DNA of 57,171 nucleotides from Ignavibacteriaceae bacterium (GCA_031292435.1 JARLHD010000381.1:1-57171), one strand, 5' to 3'. Shown: positions 27,722-37,671, counted from the stretch's first letter. Numbers and translations: made by a program. Notes: a model not told the origin generated them from the letters alone.

Positions 27722-28249
27722 ATGAAAAACATCCTTTTTCTATTGGCATTATCCATATTATTATTCGGTTGCGCTAAGAAAAAACCTGCCACCGATTATA
27801 TGAAAGAAGCTAAGTTGGGAATTGAACAGAAAAAAATCCCCGAAACTATAAAGACTTATGAAACTCTCGTCAATGAATTTCCCAATGATTCACTTGCCCC
27901 GGAGGCATTATATCAGTTAGGTACCATTTATCAGAATAAAATGGTTCCTAACTTAAATGAAACACAATCTTTGGAAAAAGCTGTTACTGTTTTTAGATCT
28001 GTTTTTGATAGATATCCTGATTTCAAACAAGCACAAATTTCCTTATTTATGGTAGGTTTTATTCAGGCTAATGAATTAAAGAAGTATCAGGATGCTACAG
28101 CCGCCTATAATTTGTTCCTGCAAAAATATCCTAAAAGCGATATGGCTCCGGCTGCAAGGGAAGAAGTAAATAATATGGGTTTAACTCCTGAACAGATAAT
28201 ATCTAAAAAAGAAATATCAAAGGATAATGGAAAACAGTCAGGACTTTAG
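27722..28249 (+). CDS. TPR lipoprotein (YbgF/BamD-like)
   Basis: Lipoprotein signal peptide with lipobox LFGCAKK (Cys17). About three TPR motifs follow, including TIKTYETLVNEFPNDSLAPEA, split by linkers, and a matching KYQDATAAYNLFLQKYPKS, the pattern of CpoB/BamD-like helical repeats. It is probably anchored in the outer or inner membrane facing the periplasm, acting as a scaffold. Its 3' end overlaps the DUF58 gene by 23 nt, so the two may be co-translated. It is too short for BamD itself. Confidence 0.82.
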   Translation: MKNILFLLALSILLFGCAKKKPATDYMKEAKLGIEQKKIPETIKTYETLVNEFPNDSLAPEALYQLGTIYQNKMVPNLNETQSLEKAVTVFRSVFDRYPDFKQAQISLFMVGFIQANELKKYQDATAAYNLFLQKYPKSDMAPAAREEVNNMGLTPEQIISKKEISKDNGKQSGL

Positions 28250-29132
28250 GTCATATCTCAATCCGGCGATTATTTCAAAACTTAATTCGCTTGAACTAAA
28301 AGCAAGGTTAGTAGTTGAAGGCTTTATGGTTGGGCTCCACAGGAGTCCATACCATGGATTTAGCGTTGAATTTACTCAACATCGTCCATATATGCAGGGG
28401 GATAGTCTGAAAGATGTTGATTGGAAAGCTTACGGCAAAACTGAAAAATATTTCATCAAACGGTATGAGGAAGAGACAAACCTGAAAAGTTATATCCTTC
28501 TTGATACTAGCAAATCAATGGGGTATGCCTCAGAAGGAAATATTTCAAAACTTGAATATTCTTCCACTTTAGTAGCCGCCCTAAGCTATTTGATGATAAA
28601 GCAGCAGGATGCTGTGGGACTAGCTCTTTATGCAGAAAAGATAAATAAGTTTTTCCCTCCTAAAGCTTCTAAGGTTTATTTGCAGGAAATTCTTAAAAAT
28701 CTGGCTATTATAAAACCTTCGGATAAAACAAATACTGCTGCTTCCCTTAACTCTGTTGCTGAGAAAATAAACAAAAGGGGATTGGTAGTTATCTTTTCTG
28801 ATTTCTTTGATGATGTAAATTCAACATTGACTGCATTGAAACATTTCAGATATAAGAAAAATGAAGTAATTGTATTTCATATTTTGGACCCCCTGGAAAG
28901 AAGTTTTGCCTTTGGTAAGGATGCAGTATTTAAAGATCTTGAAACAGCAGAAGAGATTACTACTCAGCCATTTCAGATTCAAAAGGTATATAAAGAAGCG
29001 ATGGTTAATTTTATAAATAAGATTAAAAATGAATGCTTAAATTCAAACATTGAATATAATCTCCTGGAAACATCAGTACCCTTTGATAAGGCACTTTATA
29101 GTTACATTCAAAAAAGGACTATGCTTTATTAA
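28227..29132 (+). CDS. DUF58 domain protein
   Basis: The DUF58 core is clear: EFTQHRPYMQGDSLKDVDW and the following KAYGKTEKYFIKRYEEE near residues 45-85. A von Willebrand A-like region follows, whose MIDAS-type start is LLDTSKSM. 301 residues, cytoplasmic. DUF58 proteins usually travel with a MoxR ATPase and BatA/BatB membrane proteins; none is beside it here. The start overlaps the TPR lipoprotein gene, and its stop shares TTAA with the convergent glmM stop. Confidence 0.9.
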   Translation: MENSQDFRSYLNPAIISKLNSLELKARLVVEGFMVGLHRSPYHGFSVEFTQHRPYMQGDSLKDVDWKAYGKTEKYFIKRYEEETNLKSYILLDTSKSMGYASEGNISKLEYSSTLVAALSYLMIKQQDAVGLALYAEKINKFFPPKASKVYLQEILKNLAIIKPSDKTNTAASLNSVAEKINKRGLVVIFSDFFDDVNSTLTALKHFRYKKNEVIVFHILDPLERSFAFGKDAVFKDLETAEEITTQPFQIQKVYKEAMVNFINKIKNECLNSNIEYNLLETSVPFDKALYSYIQKRTMLY

Positions 29133-30481
29133 AACATCCCTTTAATTTCATTAAAATACTTAGTAGAGAGTTGCTCCGCATAACTCTCATTCTTAGCCTC
29201 TGTAATGATCCTTATTATTGGCTCTGTGTTTGATTTCCTGAAGTGTACCCAATGATCTGTAAAGTCAATCCTAAGTCCATCGATACTGTTTATGTTAGCT
29301 CCTGAGTACTTAATTATTAGTTTTTTTATGATATCATCTGGATTAATATTCCCTAATAATATCTTCTTCTTGGCAATAAAATAAGAGGGTAAAGTCTTCT
29401 TAAATTCTGCTATGCTCCCGCCAAATTCTGTTAATTGTTGCAGAATAAATGCAATTCCTACAAGTGCATCTCTTCCGTAATGAAGTGCTGGGTAAATGAC
29501 ACCTCCGCTTCCTTCCCCTCCTATAATTGCGCTTACTTCCTTCATTTTCTTTACAACATTTGCCTCTCCTACAGCAGAACGTATTACTTTACATCCATAT
29601 TTCTCAGCGACATCATCAACAGCTCTTGTGGTCGATAAATTAACAACTGAATTTCCTTTTTCCTTTGACAATATAAAGTTAACCGCCATAGTTATAGTAT
29701 TTTCTTCTCCCAAAGGTGTACCATCATTGCAGATTAATACCAAACGGTCTACATCCGGATCTACAACAATTCCAATATCAGCTTGATTATCTGAAACAGA
29801 TTTCATGGCTTTAGTCAGATTCTCAGGTAATGGTTCAGGAAGTCGCGTAAATACTCCGGTCTTTTCGCAGTCCAGTTCAATTACATTGCACCCAAATTGC
29901 CTCAAAAAATCAGGTATTACATATGCTCCCGCTCCATTTACACAATCGGCAACTACTTTAAACTTCCTTTTCCTTATTTGCTCTATATTTAAATATTTAA
30001 GATGCATAGAATCAAGAACATGTCTTTTTAGTCCTTCCTCAAACATTGTTAGTTTGCCCGTTTTATTCCAGGAAACAAAATGGTTATCTTGTGAATTAAG
30101 TAACCCTACTAATGTTAAATTCTCTTCAGGTGTCATAAATTGTCCGGTACTATTCAACAACTTTAATGCATTCCATTCATTAGGGTTATGACTTGCTGAT
30201 ATCGCAATTCCACCCTGTGCTCCCAATGTTTTTACTGTGTATTGAACTGTCGGAGTAGGACAAATACCAATATCTATGACGTTTAGTCCTTTCGCTAATA
30301 ATGTACCAATTGCAATTGATTTTACCATTTCTCCGGTTATTCTTGCATCTCTTCCTATAACTACAGTACCTTTCCCGATAAAATCTGCATATGCAGATGT
30401 ATATTTTACCAAAACCTGAGGATCTAACCCGTCTCCTATAATTCCTCTGATCCCCGAAATGCTAACCATTAAAGTGGGCAT
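29129..30481 (-). CDS. glmM: Phosphoglucosamine mutase / phosphohexomutase
   Basis: Interconverts glucosamine-6-P and glucosamine-1-P for UDP-GlcNAc synthesis, the substrate of MurA. It has the phosphoserine loop ISASHNPNEWN, the metal loop DPDVDR, the sugar-binding loop GGEGSGG and the phosphate-binding end FRKSNTEPIIRI. The first residues PTLMVSISGIRGI and the 450-residue length match the Bacteroidota-type GlmM, though phosphomannomutase/glucomutase activity cannot be excluded. GGAGG lies 4 nt before ATG 30481. Confidence 0.9.
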   Translation of the reverse strand: MPTLMVSISGIRGIIGDGLDPQVLVKYTSAYADFIGKGTVVIGRDARITGEMVKSIAIGTLLAKGLNVIDIGICPTPTVQYTVKTLGAQGGIAISASHNPNEWNALKLLNSTGQFMTPEENLTLVGLLNSQDNHFVSWNKTGKLTMFEEGLKRHVLDSMHLKYLNIEQIRKRKFKVVADCVNGAGAYVIPDFLRQFGCNVIELDCEKTGVFTRLPEPLPENLTKAMKSVSDNQADIGIVVDPDVDRLVLICNDGTPLGEENTITMAVNFILSKEKGNSVVNLSTTRAVDDVAEKYGCKVIRSAVGEANVVKKMKEVSAIIGGEGSGGVIYPALHYGRDALVGIAFILQQLTEFGGSIAEFKKTLPSYFIAKKKILLGNINPDDIIKKLIIKYSGANINSIDGLRIDFTDHWVHFRKSNTEPIIRIITEAKNESYAEQLSTKYFNEIKGMF

Positions 30482-30666
30482 CTAACCTCCTAATTTGAAA
30501 ATTCTGAATAATAAAAATAGCAAAAAGAAATAAGTTTATGGAATTATTTTATATAAAGACTCTACTAAATAAAGTTTAAAGTAAAAAGATTTTATAATAA
30601 TATTCAGAACCGCATAACTGAAATCACATTAAATTATTAACTATTTATTATATATTCATACTAATA

Positions 30667-30674
30667 TAATTTTG
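30667..30674 (+). promoter_or_regulatory. Candidate -7 promoter element of the tyrosine operon
   Basis: TAATTTTG matches TAnnTTTG and lies 38 nt before the hpd ATG, with an AGGAG ribosome site (30701-30705) in between. There is no clear -33 TTTG. Confidence 0.45.
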
Positions 30675-30711
30675 AAAAGAGATAGAATTCAATAATTTAT
30701 AGGAGATTTTA

Positions 30712-31833
30712 ATGGAAAATTCTCTAGGAATAATAGGATATGACTTTGTTGAGTTTTATGTAGGTTCAGCTAAAATGTGGGCTTACTGGCATGCTAAGGC
30801 ACTGGGCTTTCAATTCTCTGCGTATTGTGGCTCAGAAACAGGCGTGAAAGATAAAGTATCTTATTATATGACTAAAGATAAAATTCAAATAGTACTTACC
30901 TCCGCTTCAAAACCTACTAATTATGAAATCACATCTTTTGTAGAAAGACATGGTGATGGAGTAAAAAGATGGTCATTAAAAGTTAAAGATGTAAAAACAG
31001 CATTTGATATTGCATTAAAGAATGGAGGAATTCCAGTTAGAGGACCAAAAAAAATATCAAATGAAAATGGATATGTCGAAGAAGCTGCAATCAAATTATA
31101 TGATGATGCTGAAATCGTTTTTATAAATAGGGATAATTATCATGGAATATTTAAGCCAGGTTTTGGTGGACCTCTACAGAAAATACAAATCAAAAGTCTT
31201 GATAGCGGTCTACATGAAATCGATCATATTGTTGGCAATGTAAGAGTTAATGAGCTTAAATTATGGGAGAATTATCTGAACAAGTCATTGAACTTCGAAA
31301 CATTTATCGAATTCGGTGAAGGTGACATTTCCACTCAGTATTCTGCTCTTCTATCTAAAGTTGTTCGGTCAAAAGATGGTGCCCCTGTAAAGAACCCTAT
31401 AAACGAACCTTATGAAGGGAAAAAGAAATCGCAGATTGAAGAATATATTGATGAATATTTCGGATCAGGTATACAGCATATTGCAATTACTACCGATGAT
31501 ATAATAACTACAATAAAAAATCTCAAAGAAAACGGTGTTGAATTTCTTTCCCCTCCACCAGATACATACTATCAGGCTCTAAAGGAAGGGAAATGGGGAA
31601 TTACTGAGGATATTGATTCTTTGAAAAAATATGGAATTTTGTGTGATACTGAAGGAAAAGGTTATTTACTTCAATTGTTCACTAAATCTGTTAGTGATCG
31701 CCCAACGTTCTTTTATGAAATTATTCAAAGAAGAAAAGGTGCAGAAGGATTTGGGCAGGGGAACTTCCAGTCTCTGTTTGAATCTATAGAGAGAGATCAG
31801 CAGTTAAGAGGAAACTTCGATAAAGAATCCTGA
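30712..31833 (+). CDS. hpd: 4-hydroxyphenylpyruvate dioxygenase
   Basis: Converts 4-hydroxyphenylpyruvate to homogentisate, the second step of tyrosine breakdown. A two-barrel vicinal-oxygen-chelate enzyme whose iron ligands can be seen: His172 in IDHIVGNV, His256 in GIQHIAITTDD and Glu336 in FFYEIIQRR. The C-terminal helix GFGQGNFQSLFESIERDQ gates the active site in the family. 373 residues. AGGAG lies 6 nt before the ATG. First gene of the operon. Confidence 0.96.
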   Translation: MENSLGIIGYDFVEFYVGSAKMWAYWHAKALGFQFSAYCGSETGVKDKVSYYMTKDKIQIVLTSASKPTNYEITSFVERHGDGVKRWSLKVKDVKTAFDIALKNGGIPVRGPKKISNENGYVEEAAIKLYDDAEIVFINRDNYHGIFKPGFGGPLQKIQIKSLDSGLHEIDHIVGNVRVNELKLWENYLNKSLNFETFIEFGEGDISTQYSALLSKVVRSKDGAPVKNPINEPYEGKKKSQIEEYIDEYFGSGIQHIAITTDDIITTIKNLKENGVEFLSPPPDTYYQALKEGKWGITEDIDSLKKYGILCDTEGKGYLLQLFTKSVSDRPTFFYEIIQRRKGAEGFGQGNFQSLFESIERDQQLRGNFDKES

Positions 31834-31855
31834 TATATATATTTTTTTATTTATT

Positions 31856-31860
31856 GGAGG
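31856..31860 (+). promoter_or_regulatory. Shine-Dalgarno site deciding the hmgA start
   Basis: GGAGG lies 5 nt before ATG 31866, which favours this start over the in-frame TTG at 31854. Confidence 0.75.
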
Positions 31861-31865
31861 TGATT

Positions 31866-33044
31866 ATGCCCTTTTATGTTAAGGTTGGAACGGTTCCTCC
31901 CAAAAGACATACTACATTTTATAAACCTGATGGTAAGTCACTCTATCGAGAAGAACTTTTTAGTACTAAAGGTTTCTCCGGTATCTATTCTAACAAATAT
32001 CATCTATATATGCCTCCCCAGGTAGATAATATTGGCGAATTGACGCCTGACTTTATTAAAAAATCTTCTGAGTTATGGAATGATGCCCCTCTCCAGTATT
32101 ATCATTTTATAACAGGTAAAAAGAATTCTAAAGGTAATTTCCTTACCTCAAGGAATGAGTTCCTTAAGAATGAACATATTACTATTTCTACTGCCCATCC
32201 ATCTGAAGATACAGATCTGTTCTTCCGTAATAGTTATGCACATGAAGTAATCTTTGTTCATTATGGTCAAGGGGAATTTCTATCTGAATATGGTGTACTT
32301 CCATTTGAACCTTGGGACTATATTGTCGTTCCTAAAGGTACCACTTATCGAATGGCTTTCTCTCAGTATGATAATAATAAATTATTTATTGTGGAGTCCG
32401 ATGCTTCCTTCGAAATTCCAAAACATTTTAGAAATGAATATGGGCAGCTTACTGAAGATGCTCCATACTATGAAAGAGATTTCAAAACCCCTCGGTTTAT
32501 TGACCCGGTAGATCGTAAAGCTGACTTTCGGCTTATTCTTAAAGTGCAGAATAGATTTTTTGAATACATCCTCCCGCACCATCCTTTTGACGTGGTCGGT
32601 TGGGACGGATTCTTATATCCTTATACTTTTAACATAAAAGAATATGCACCAAAGGTTGGTAAGATTCATTTGCCTCCGCCTATTCACTTGGTCTTTACTA
32701 CTCAGAATTTTGTATTATGTAATTTCGTACCTCGGTTGTTCGATTTTCATCCTAACTCAATTCCGGCTCCATATTATCATTCCAATGTTGATTCTGATGA
32801 AGTAATCTATTATGTCTTTGGTGATTTTATGTCTAGAACTGGCGTTCAGGAAGGTTCTGTTACTCTCCATCCAATGGGTATACCCCATGGACCTCAACCT
32901 GGTAAAACTGAGGCCTCTATTGGGAAAAAAGAAACTGACGAATATGCCATTATGATTGATACTTTTAATCCCCTTAAAGTAACTTATAATGTAAAAGATA
33001 CTATGATCGGAGATTATTCTCACTCTTGGCTGGAGACAAAATAA
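31866..33044 (+). CDS. hmgA: Homogentisate 1,2-dioxygenase
   Basis: Opens the ring of homogentisate to 4-maleylacetoacetate. The cupin-type C-terminal half has the iron ligands: His and Glu in YYHSNVDSDEVIYY and the second His in HPMGIPHGP. The LHPMGIPHGPQPG block is highly typical. 392 residues with the start at ATG 31866, which has a strong GGAGG. It comes 32 nt after hpd and is the second gene of the operon. Confidence 0.94.
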   Translation: MPFYVKVGTVPPKRHTTFYKPDGKSLYREELFSTKGFSGIYSNKYHLYMPPQVDNIGELTPDFIKKSSELWNDAPLQYYHFITGKKNSKGNFLTSRNEFLKNEHITISTAHPSEDTDLFFRNSYAHEVIFVHYGQGEFLSEYGVLPFEPWDYIVVPKGTTYRMAFSQYDNNKLFIVESDASFEIPKHFRNEYGQLTEDAPYYERDFKTPRFIDPVDRKADFRLILKVQNRFFEYILPHHPFDVVGWDGFLYPYTFNIKEYAPKVGKIHLPPPIHLVFTTQNFVLCNFVPRLFDFHPNSIPAPYYHSNVDSDEVIYYVFGDFMSRTGVQEGSVTLHPMGIPHGPQPGKTEASIGKKETDEYAIMIDTFNPLKVTYNVKDTMIGDYSHSWLETK

Positions 33045-33048
33045 TAAA

Positions 33049-34173
33049 ATGATACATATACCTGAACATGTTCAAAACCTTATTCCTTATAAAGCCGGGA
33101 AACCTATTGAAGAACTTTCCCGGGAAAGGGGAATTACCCAAATAGTAAAGCTTGCCTCAAATGAAAATCCCCTGGGTCCATCTCCCAAAGCAGTTGAAGC
33201 AATTAGGAATAATCTGTTAAAATTACATCGTTATACTGATCCCTCTGCCTATACACTTGTTAATGCAATCGCCGGTAAGTTAAAAAAGAGACCAGGACAA
33301 ATAGTAACTTGTTCAGGCTCTGATTCCTTACTACAGTATATTATAACGGCTTTCTCTATCGAGAATGATGAAATAATTACTTCTGAAGGCACATTTTCAG
33401 GTTGGTATGTCAATGCTAATAAGTATGGAAGGAAATCTCATTATGTACCGTTAAAGAATTATCACCTTAACCTGGATGCGATTGCAGATACCATAAATAG
33501 TAAAACCAGGATAATCTATCTGGCTAATCCAAATAATCCAACTGGTACTATGTTTACAAAACATGAGTTTGAAATATTTATGAGCCGGATACCTGATTAT
33601 GTACTTGTCGTCCTTGATGAAGCATACACTATTTATGCGCAATCATATCCCGGATATATCGATGGGCTTAATTATGATCTTGAAAATCTTATAGTGTTAC
33701 GAACTTTATCTAAGACATATGGGCTAGCAGGTCTAAGGATAGGATTTGCTGTTGCTCAGGAATATTTGATTACAGAATTGTATAAAGTAAAGCTGCCGTT
33801 TGAACCAAATTATCTGGCTCATGTTGCGGCAATTGCTGCACTTGATGATGAAGAGTTTCTGCATAAGACAGTCCATTTAAATGATCTCTCTCTTAAAAGG
33901 ATGAAATCCAGGTTCGATGAATTGGGAATTGAGTATGTTCCTACATATGCTAACTTCTATCTTTTGTTGCTTCCTTCAGAAAACTTTGTTAATGAATTTA
34001 ATAATGAATGTCTGAACCGGGGATTAATTTTAAGACCTGTAAATACTATAGGTATAAAAAATGGTATAAGAATAAACTCTGGAACAAAAGATGAAACTGA
34101 ATTTGCAATGGATATAATTGGGAAAGTTTATTCATCATTAATGGAAAAATATAATGCTGGGATTGAATTATAA
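33049..34173 (+). CDS. HisC-like class II aminotransferase, probably tyrosine aminotransferase
   Basis: A PLP enzyme of the histidinol-phosphate aminotransferase family: VKLASNENPLGPSPKAVEAI, ANPNNPTGT, VVLDEAYTIYA and the PLP lysine in RTLSKTYGLAGLRIG. By sequence family it would be called HisC, but HisC members are known to use aromatic amino acids. It lies between hmgA (4 nt before) and the fumarylacetoacetase, so the first step of tyrosine breakdown (tyrosine to 4-hydroxyphenylpyruvate) is the likely role. No other his gene is nearby. 374 residues. Confidence 0.85.
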   Translation: MIHIPEHVQNLIPYKAGKPIEELSRERGITQIVKLASNENPLGPSPKAVEAIRNNLLKLHRYTDPSAYTLVNAIAGKLKKRPGQIVTCSGSDSLLQYIITAFSIENDEIITSEGTFSGWYVNANKYGRKSHYVPLKNYHLNLDAIADTINSKTRIIYLANPNNPTGTMFTKHEFEIFMSRIPDYVLVVLDEAYTIYAQSYPGYIDGLNYDLENLIVLRTLSKTYGLAGLRIGFAVAQEYLITELYKVKLPFEPNYLAHVAAIAALDDEEFLHKTVHLNDLSLKRMKSRFDELGIEYVPTYANFYLLLLPSENFVNEFNNECLNRGLILRPVNTIGIKNGIRINSGTKDETEFAMDIIGKVYSSLMEKYNAGIEL

Positions 34174-34193
34174 ACAATATGTAAGGAGCATGA

Positions 34194-35216
34194 ATGAAAC
34201 TTGTCTCGTTTCTTTATAAAAATGAAGAAAGAATTGGGATCTTTTACCATGATAATATATATGATTTGGTAGAAACTGGTAAATTGATAAATCTGAATCT
34301 CCCTGTTAGAATGGCAGATTTGCTTAATGGGGAAAAAGAATCTATCCTGCTTGCGATAAAAGTAAATAATGCCATCATTCAGGGGAAAGTTACTATGCAC
34401 CTTGAAGAAAATACTTTTACTTTACTTGCTCCGGTTCCACATCCTACTTCGTGTAGAGACGGATATGCCTTCCGTAAGCATGTTGCAACTGCAAGAAGGA
34501 ATAGGGGAGTAGAAATGATACCTGAGTTTGATCAATTCCCTGTATTTTATTTTACAAACCATAATGCAATTTTTGGTGAAGGGGATATCTTGGTAGAAGA
34601 AGATCATTTATGTAATCTTGATTTCGAACTTGAATCTGCTATAGTGATTGGTAAAAAAGGAAAAAATATTCGGACTGAAGATGCAGATAATTATATAGCA
34701 GGCTATATGGTTATGAATGATTTATCTGCAAGAATTTTACAGATGGATGAGATGAAATTGAATCTTGGACCTGCTAAAGGAAAAGACTTTGCAACAAGTT
34801 TGGGACCATGGCTTGTATCCCCTGATGAACTAGAAGACAAACTTATTAAAACTGATTTCGGAAATAAATATAACCTTCGCATGACTGCTTTCCATAATGG
34901 GAAACTTATTTCAAAAGGTAATATGAAGGATATGGACTGGACATTTGCTGAAATTATTGAGCGTGCTTCATATGGTGTGGAATTATTACCTGGAGATGTG
35001 ATTGGTTCAGGGACAGTAGGCACTGGTTGTTATCTTGAACTTAATGGCACCGGAGCTCTGGATGCTAGAACTAAAGGAATTCCATTCTCACCCATATGGC
35101 TTAATGATGGTGATACTATTGAACTTGAAATATCGTGCTTAGGTAGACTTAAGAATAAGATTGTAAAATCAAATAATAATATATCCATTCTGAAAAAAAA
35201 GAAGAATATAAAATGA
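34194..35216 (+). CDS. Fumarylacetoacetate hydrolase family protein
   Basis: The bacterial FAH fold with the metal-binding acids in LVEEDHLCNLDFELESAIVIG, the block YMVMNDLSARILQMDEM and GSGTVGTGCYLELNG. In this setting it cleaves fumarylacetoacetate to fumarate and acetoacetate. AAGGAG lies 5 nt before ATG 34194, and the gene follows the aminotransferase after 20 nt. 340 residues. The family is broad, so the substrate rests on the operon context. Confidence 0.9.
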   Translation: MKLVSFLYKNEERIGIFYHDNIYDLVETGKLINLNLPVRMADLLNGEKESILLAIKVNNAIIQGKVTMHLEENTFTLLAPVPHPTSCRDGYAFRKHVATARRNRGVEMIPEFDQFPVFYFTNHNAIFGEGDILVEEDHLCNLDFELESAIVIGKKGKNIRTEDADNYIAGYMVMNDLSARILQMDEMKLNLGPAKGKDFATSLGPWLVSPDELEDKLIKTDFGNKYNLRMTAFHNGKLISKGNMKDMDWTFAEIIERASYGVELLPGDVIGSGTVGTGCYLELNGTGALDARTKGIPFSPIWLNDGDTIELEISCLGRLKNKIVKSNNNISILKKKKNIK

Positions 35217-35295
35217 TTATCATTGAATGCAAAGACACGACTTTATGAAAGCTAACTCTATCGGTATCTTTTCTGAAACCTAAACTTGGAATCCC

Positions 35296-37257
35296 ATGAA
35301 GACTCCCTTATGGATTCCAACTGAGGAAAGAAAAAAGAGTTCTAATTTAATAGCATTTATGAGATACGCAGAGCAGATATCAGGAAAATCATTTCCGGAT
35401 TATGATGCTCTTTATCAATGGTCAATTACGGATATTGAAGAGTTTTGGAAATCTATTTGGGTAGTATCTGGTATAATTCATTCTCGATCTTTTACCTCAG
35501 TTGTTAGTGGCAAATCTATGTTTGGAACTAAATGGTTTGAGGGAGCTAAACTAAATTTTGCTGAGAACCTTCTTAAATATAGGGATAATCATACCGCGAT
35601 AATCTCTTCTAGGGAGAATTACCCTGATATTAGGATAACTTATTATGAACTATATAAGCTGGTCTCATCTGTTGCATCTGGTTTAAGAAATATGGGAGTT
35701 AAAAATGGTGATCGCGTAGCAGGTTTTATAAGTAATATACCTGAAGCGATAATTGCAATGCTCGCTGTAACCAGTATCGGTGCAATATGGTCTTCATGTT
35801 CACCTGATTTTGGGTTACAGGGAGTCTTGGATCGGTTTGGTCAGATTAAACCCAAAGTCTTGTTTGCAGTAGAAAGTTATTTCTATAACAGCAAAAATGT
35901 TAATTGTATTGAAAAGATTAATAAAGTAGCAAATAGTATCCCGGAAATTGAACATGTTATTCTGGTAAATGAATTTTATGATTTCAATATTAAAACGAAA
36001 ATGAATAATCCGGGAATATTAAAATCTGTCTACTTTAGTGCTCTCCTTAAAAATGATTTTCCAGATTTGGAATTTGAACAGGTCCCTTTTAATCATCCTG
36101 TCTATATTATGTATTCATCTGGTACTACTGGAATTCCTAAATGTATTGTCCATGGAGCGGGGGGTACATTGCTTCAGCATTTTAAGGAACATTCTCTTCA
36201 TACAGATATATCCAGGCACGATACTCTAACCTATTTTACAACCTGTGGATGGATGATGTGGAATTGGATGGTAAGTTCTTTACAGATTGGAGATACTATA
36301 TTCCTTTATGACGGAAGTCCCTCTCATCCGGATATTGCAACTCTCTGGAAAAAAATCGAAGATCATAAAATAACAATATTTGGAACTTCCCCTAAATTTA
36401 TTTCAGTCTGTGAAAAAGCAGGATTGATACCAAAAGATTCCTTTAATCTTATATCATTGAAAACGATTCTTTCTACAGGATCACCAATAACCAAAGAAAA
36501 TTCTGAATGGGTATATAAGAATGTAAAAGAGGATCTTCAGCTATCATCTATTTCCGGTGGTACTGATATTATATCCTGCTTTATGCTGGGTGCTCCTGTT
36601 CTTCCGGTCTTTGCGGGAGAAATCCAATGTAGAGGACTCGGTATGAAAGTGGAAACTTTTGATGATGCAGGCAAATCTGTTATAAATGAAAAAGGAGAAC
36701 TCGTCTGCACTAATCCATTCCCCTCTATGCCAGTTGGTTTTTGGAATGATCCTGAAAATCAAAAGTATTTTAATACCTATTTTAATTATTATCCTGGGGT
36801 ATGGAGACATGGGGACTTTATTAAAATAAATGAAAATGGAGGAATTATTGTCTATGGCAGATCGGATGCTACCCTGAACCCCGGAGGAGTTCGAATAGGA
36901 ACTGCAGAGATTTATCGAATTGTGGAAAATCTTGAGGAAGTACTCGATAGCATTGTTATTGGTCAAAAATGGGAGAATGATATTAGAATAATTTTGTTCG
37001 TCGTATTAAGAGGGAATAAATTATTAACAAATGCTCTAACACAAAAAATAAGAACAAATATAAAACAATCTGCTACTCCAAGACATGTGCCCGCAAGAAT
37101 TATCCAGGTAACTGATATACCAAGAACTATAAGCGGTAAAAAAGTAGAAATTGCTGTATCTAAAATTATTAATGGTGAGGTAGTGGACAATAAAGAGGCT
37201 CTTGCAAATCCCGAATCTTTATCCCAATTTTACAATATAGATACATTAAATAATTAA
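35296..37257 (+). CDS. aacS: Acetoacetate-CoA ligase
   Basis: An adenylate-forming enzyme that activates acetoacetate to acetoacetyl-CoA with ATP. It has the P-loop-like YSSGTTGIPKCIVHG, the motif YGRSDATLNPGGVRIG with the hinge and a C-terminal lysine motif (RTISGKKVE). The 653-residue length and N-terminal KTPLWIPTEERKK pattern are those of acetoacetyl-CoA synthetases rather than acetyl-CoA synthetases. It lies 79 nt after the fumarylacetoacetase and would carry its product onward to thiolase. Confidence 0.93.
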   Translation: MKTPLWIPTEERKKSSNLIAFMRYAEQISGKSFPDYDALYQWSITDIEEFWKSIWVVSGIIHSRSFTSVVSGKSMFGTKWFEGAKLNFAENLLKYRDNHTAIISSRENYPDIRITYYELYKLVSSVASGLRNMGVKNGDRVAGFISNIPEAIIAMLAVTSIGAIWSSCSPDFGLQGVLDRFGQIKPKVLFAVESYFYNSKNVNCIEKINKVANSIPEIEHVILVNEFYDFNIKTKMNNPGILKSVYFSALLKNDFPDLEFEQVPFNHPVYIMYSSGTTGIPKCIVHGAGGTLLQHFKEHSLHTDISRHDTLTYFTTCGWMMWNWMVSSLQIGDTIFLYDGSPSHPDIATLWKKIEDHKITIFGTSPKFISVCEKAGLIPKDSFNLISLKTILSTGSPITKENSEWVYKNVKEDLQLSSISGGTDIISCFMLGAPVLPVFAGEIQCRGLGMKVETFDDAGKSVINEKGELVCTNPFPSMPVGFWNDPENQKYFNTYFNYYPGVWRHGDFIKINENGGIIVYGRSDATLNPGGVRIGTAEIYRIVENLEEVLDSIVIGQKWENDIRIILFVVLRGNKLLTNALTQKIRTNIKQSATPRHVPARIIQVTDIPRTISGKKVEIAVSKIINGEVVDNKEALANPESLSQFYNIDTLNN

Positions 37258-37268
37258 TTGGGACTAAC

Positions 37269-37613
37269 ATGAACTTTGAAAAAGAAATTAAAGAGGACAT
37301 CGTTATAGAAAAAGTAAATCTAAAACGGGCCACTTATAAAGAAGCAGAAGAGTTCAGGATTATGGTTCAGAATGACATCGAAGCTGGATGTCAAAAAATG
37401 ATAATTGATATGAAGTTATGCGAATTTATGGATTCAGCGTTCCTTGGAGTCTTAATAAATTCTATGAAATTATTAGAAAAATTGAATGGTTGTCTTAAAT
37501 TGGCTTCTGTTCATGACGATGCACAAGTAATACTCGATATTACCAAGATATCGGATTTATTTAAGATCTATTCAAATAAAGAGGAAGCTGTAAGTAGCTT
37601 CCGTCTCAATTAA
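37269..37613 (+). CDS. STAS-domain protein (anti-sigma factor antagonist type)
   Basis: 114 residues comprising one STAS domain: a beta-strand start, then CEFMDSAFLGVLINSMKLL, where Ser60 is at the position phosphorylated in SpoIIAA/RsbV proteins. The end ISDLFKIYSNKEEAVSSF is typical. Such proteins act as switches that release a sigma or other partner. No kinase or sigma factor is beside it. It begins 11 nt after aacS, so it may be co-transcribed with the tyrosine genes. Confidence 0.88.
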   Translation: MNFEKEIKEDIVIEKVNLKRATYKEAEEFRIMVQNDIEAGCQKMIIDMKLCEFMDSAFLGVLINSMKLLEKLNGCLKLASVHDDAQVILDITKISDLFKIYSNKEEAVSSFRLN

Positions 37614-37671
37614 TTCACTCGTTACTTAAATATTATATATTAAACTTTAATATTTTATAAGGGATATACCT

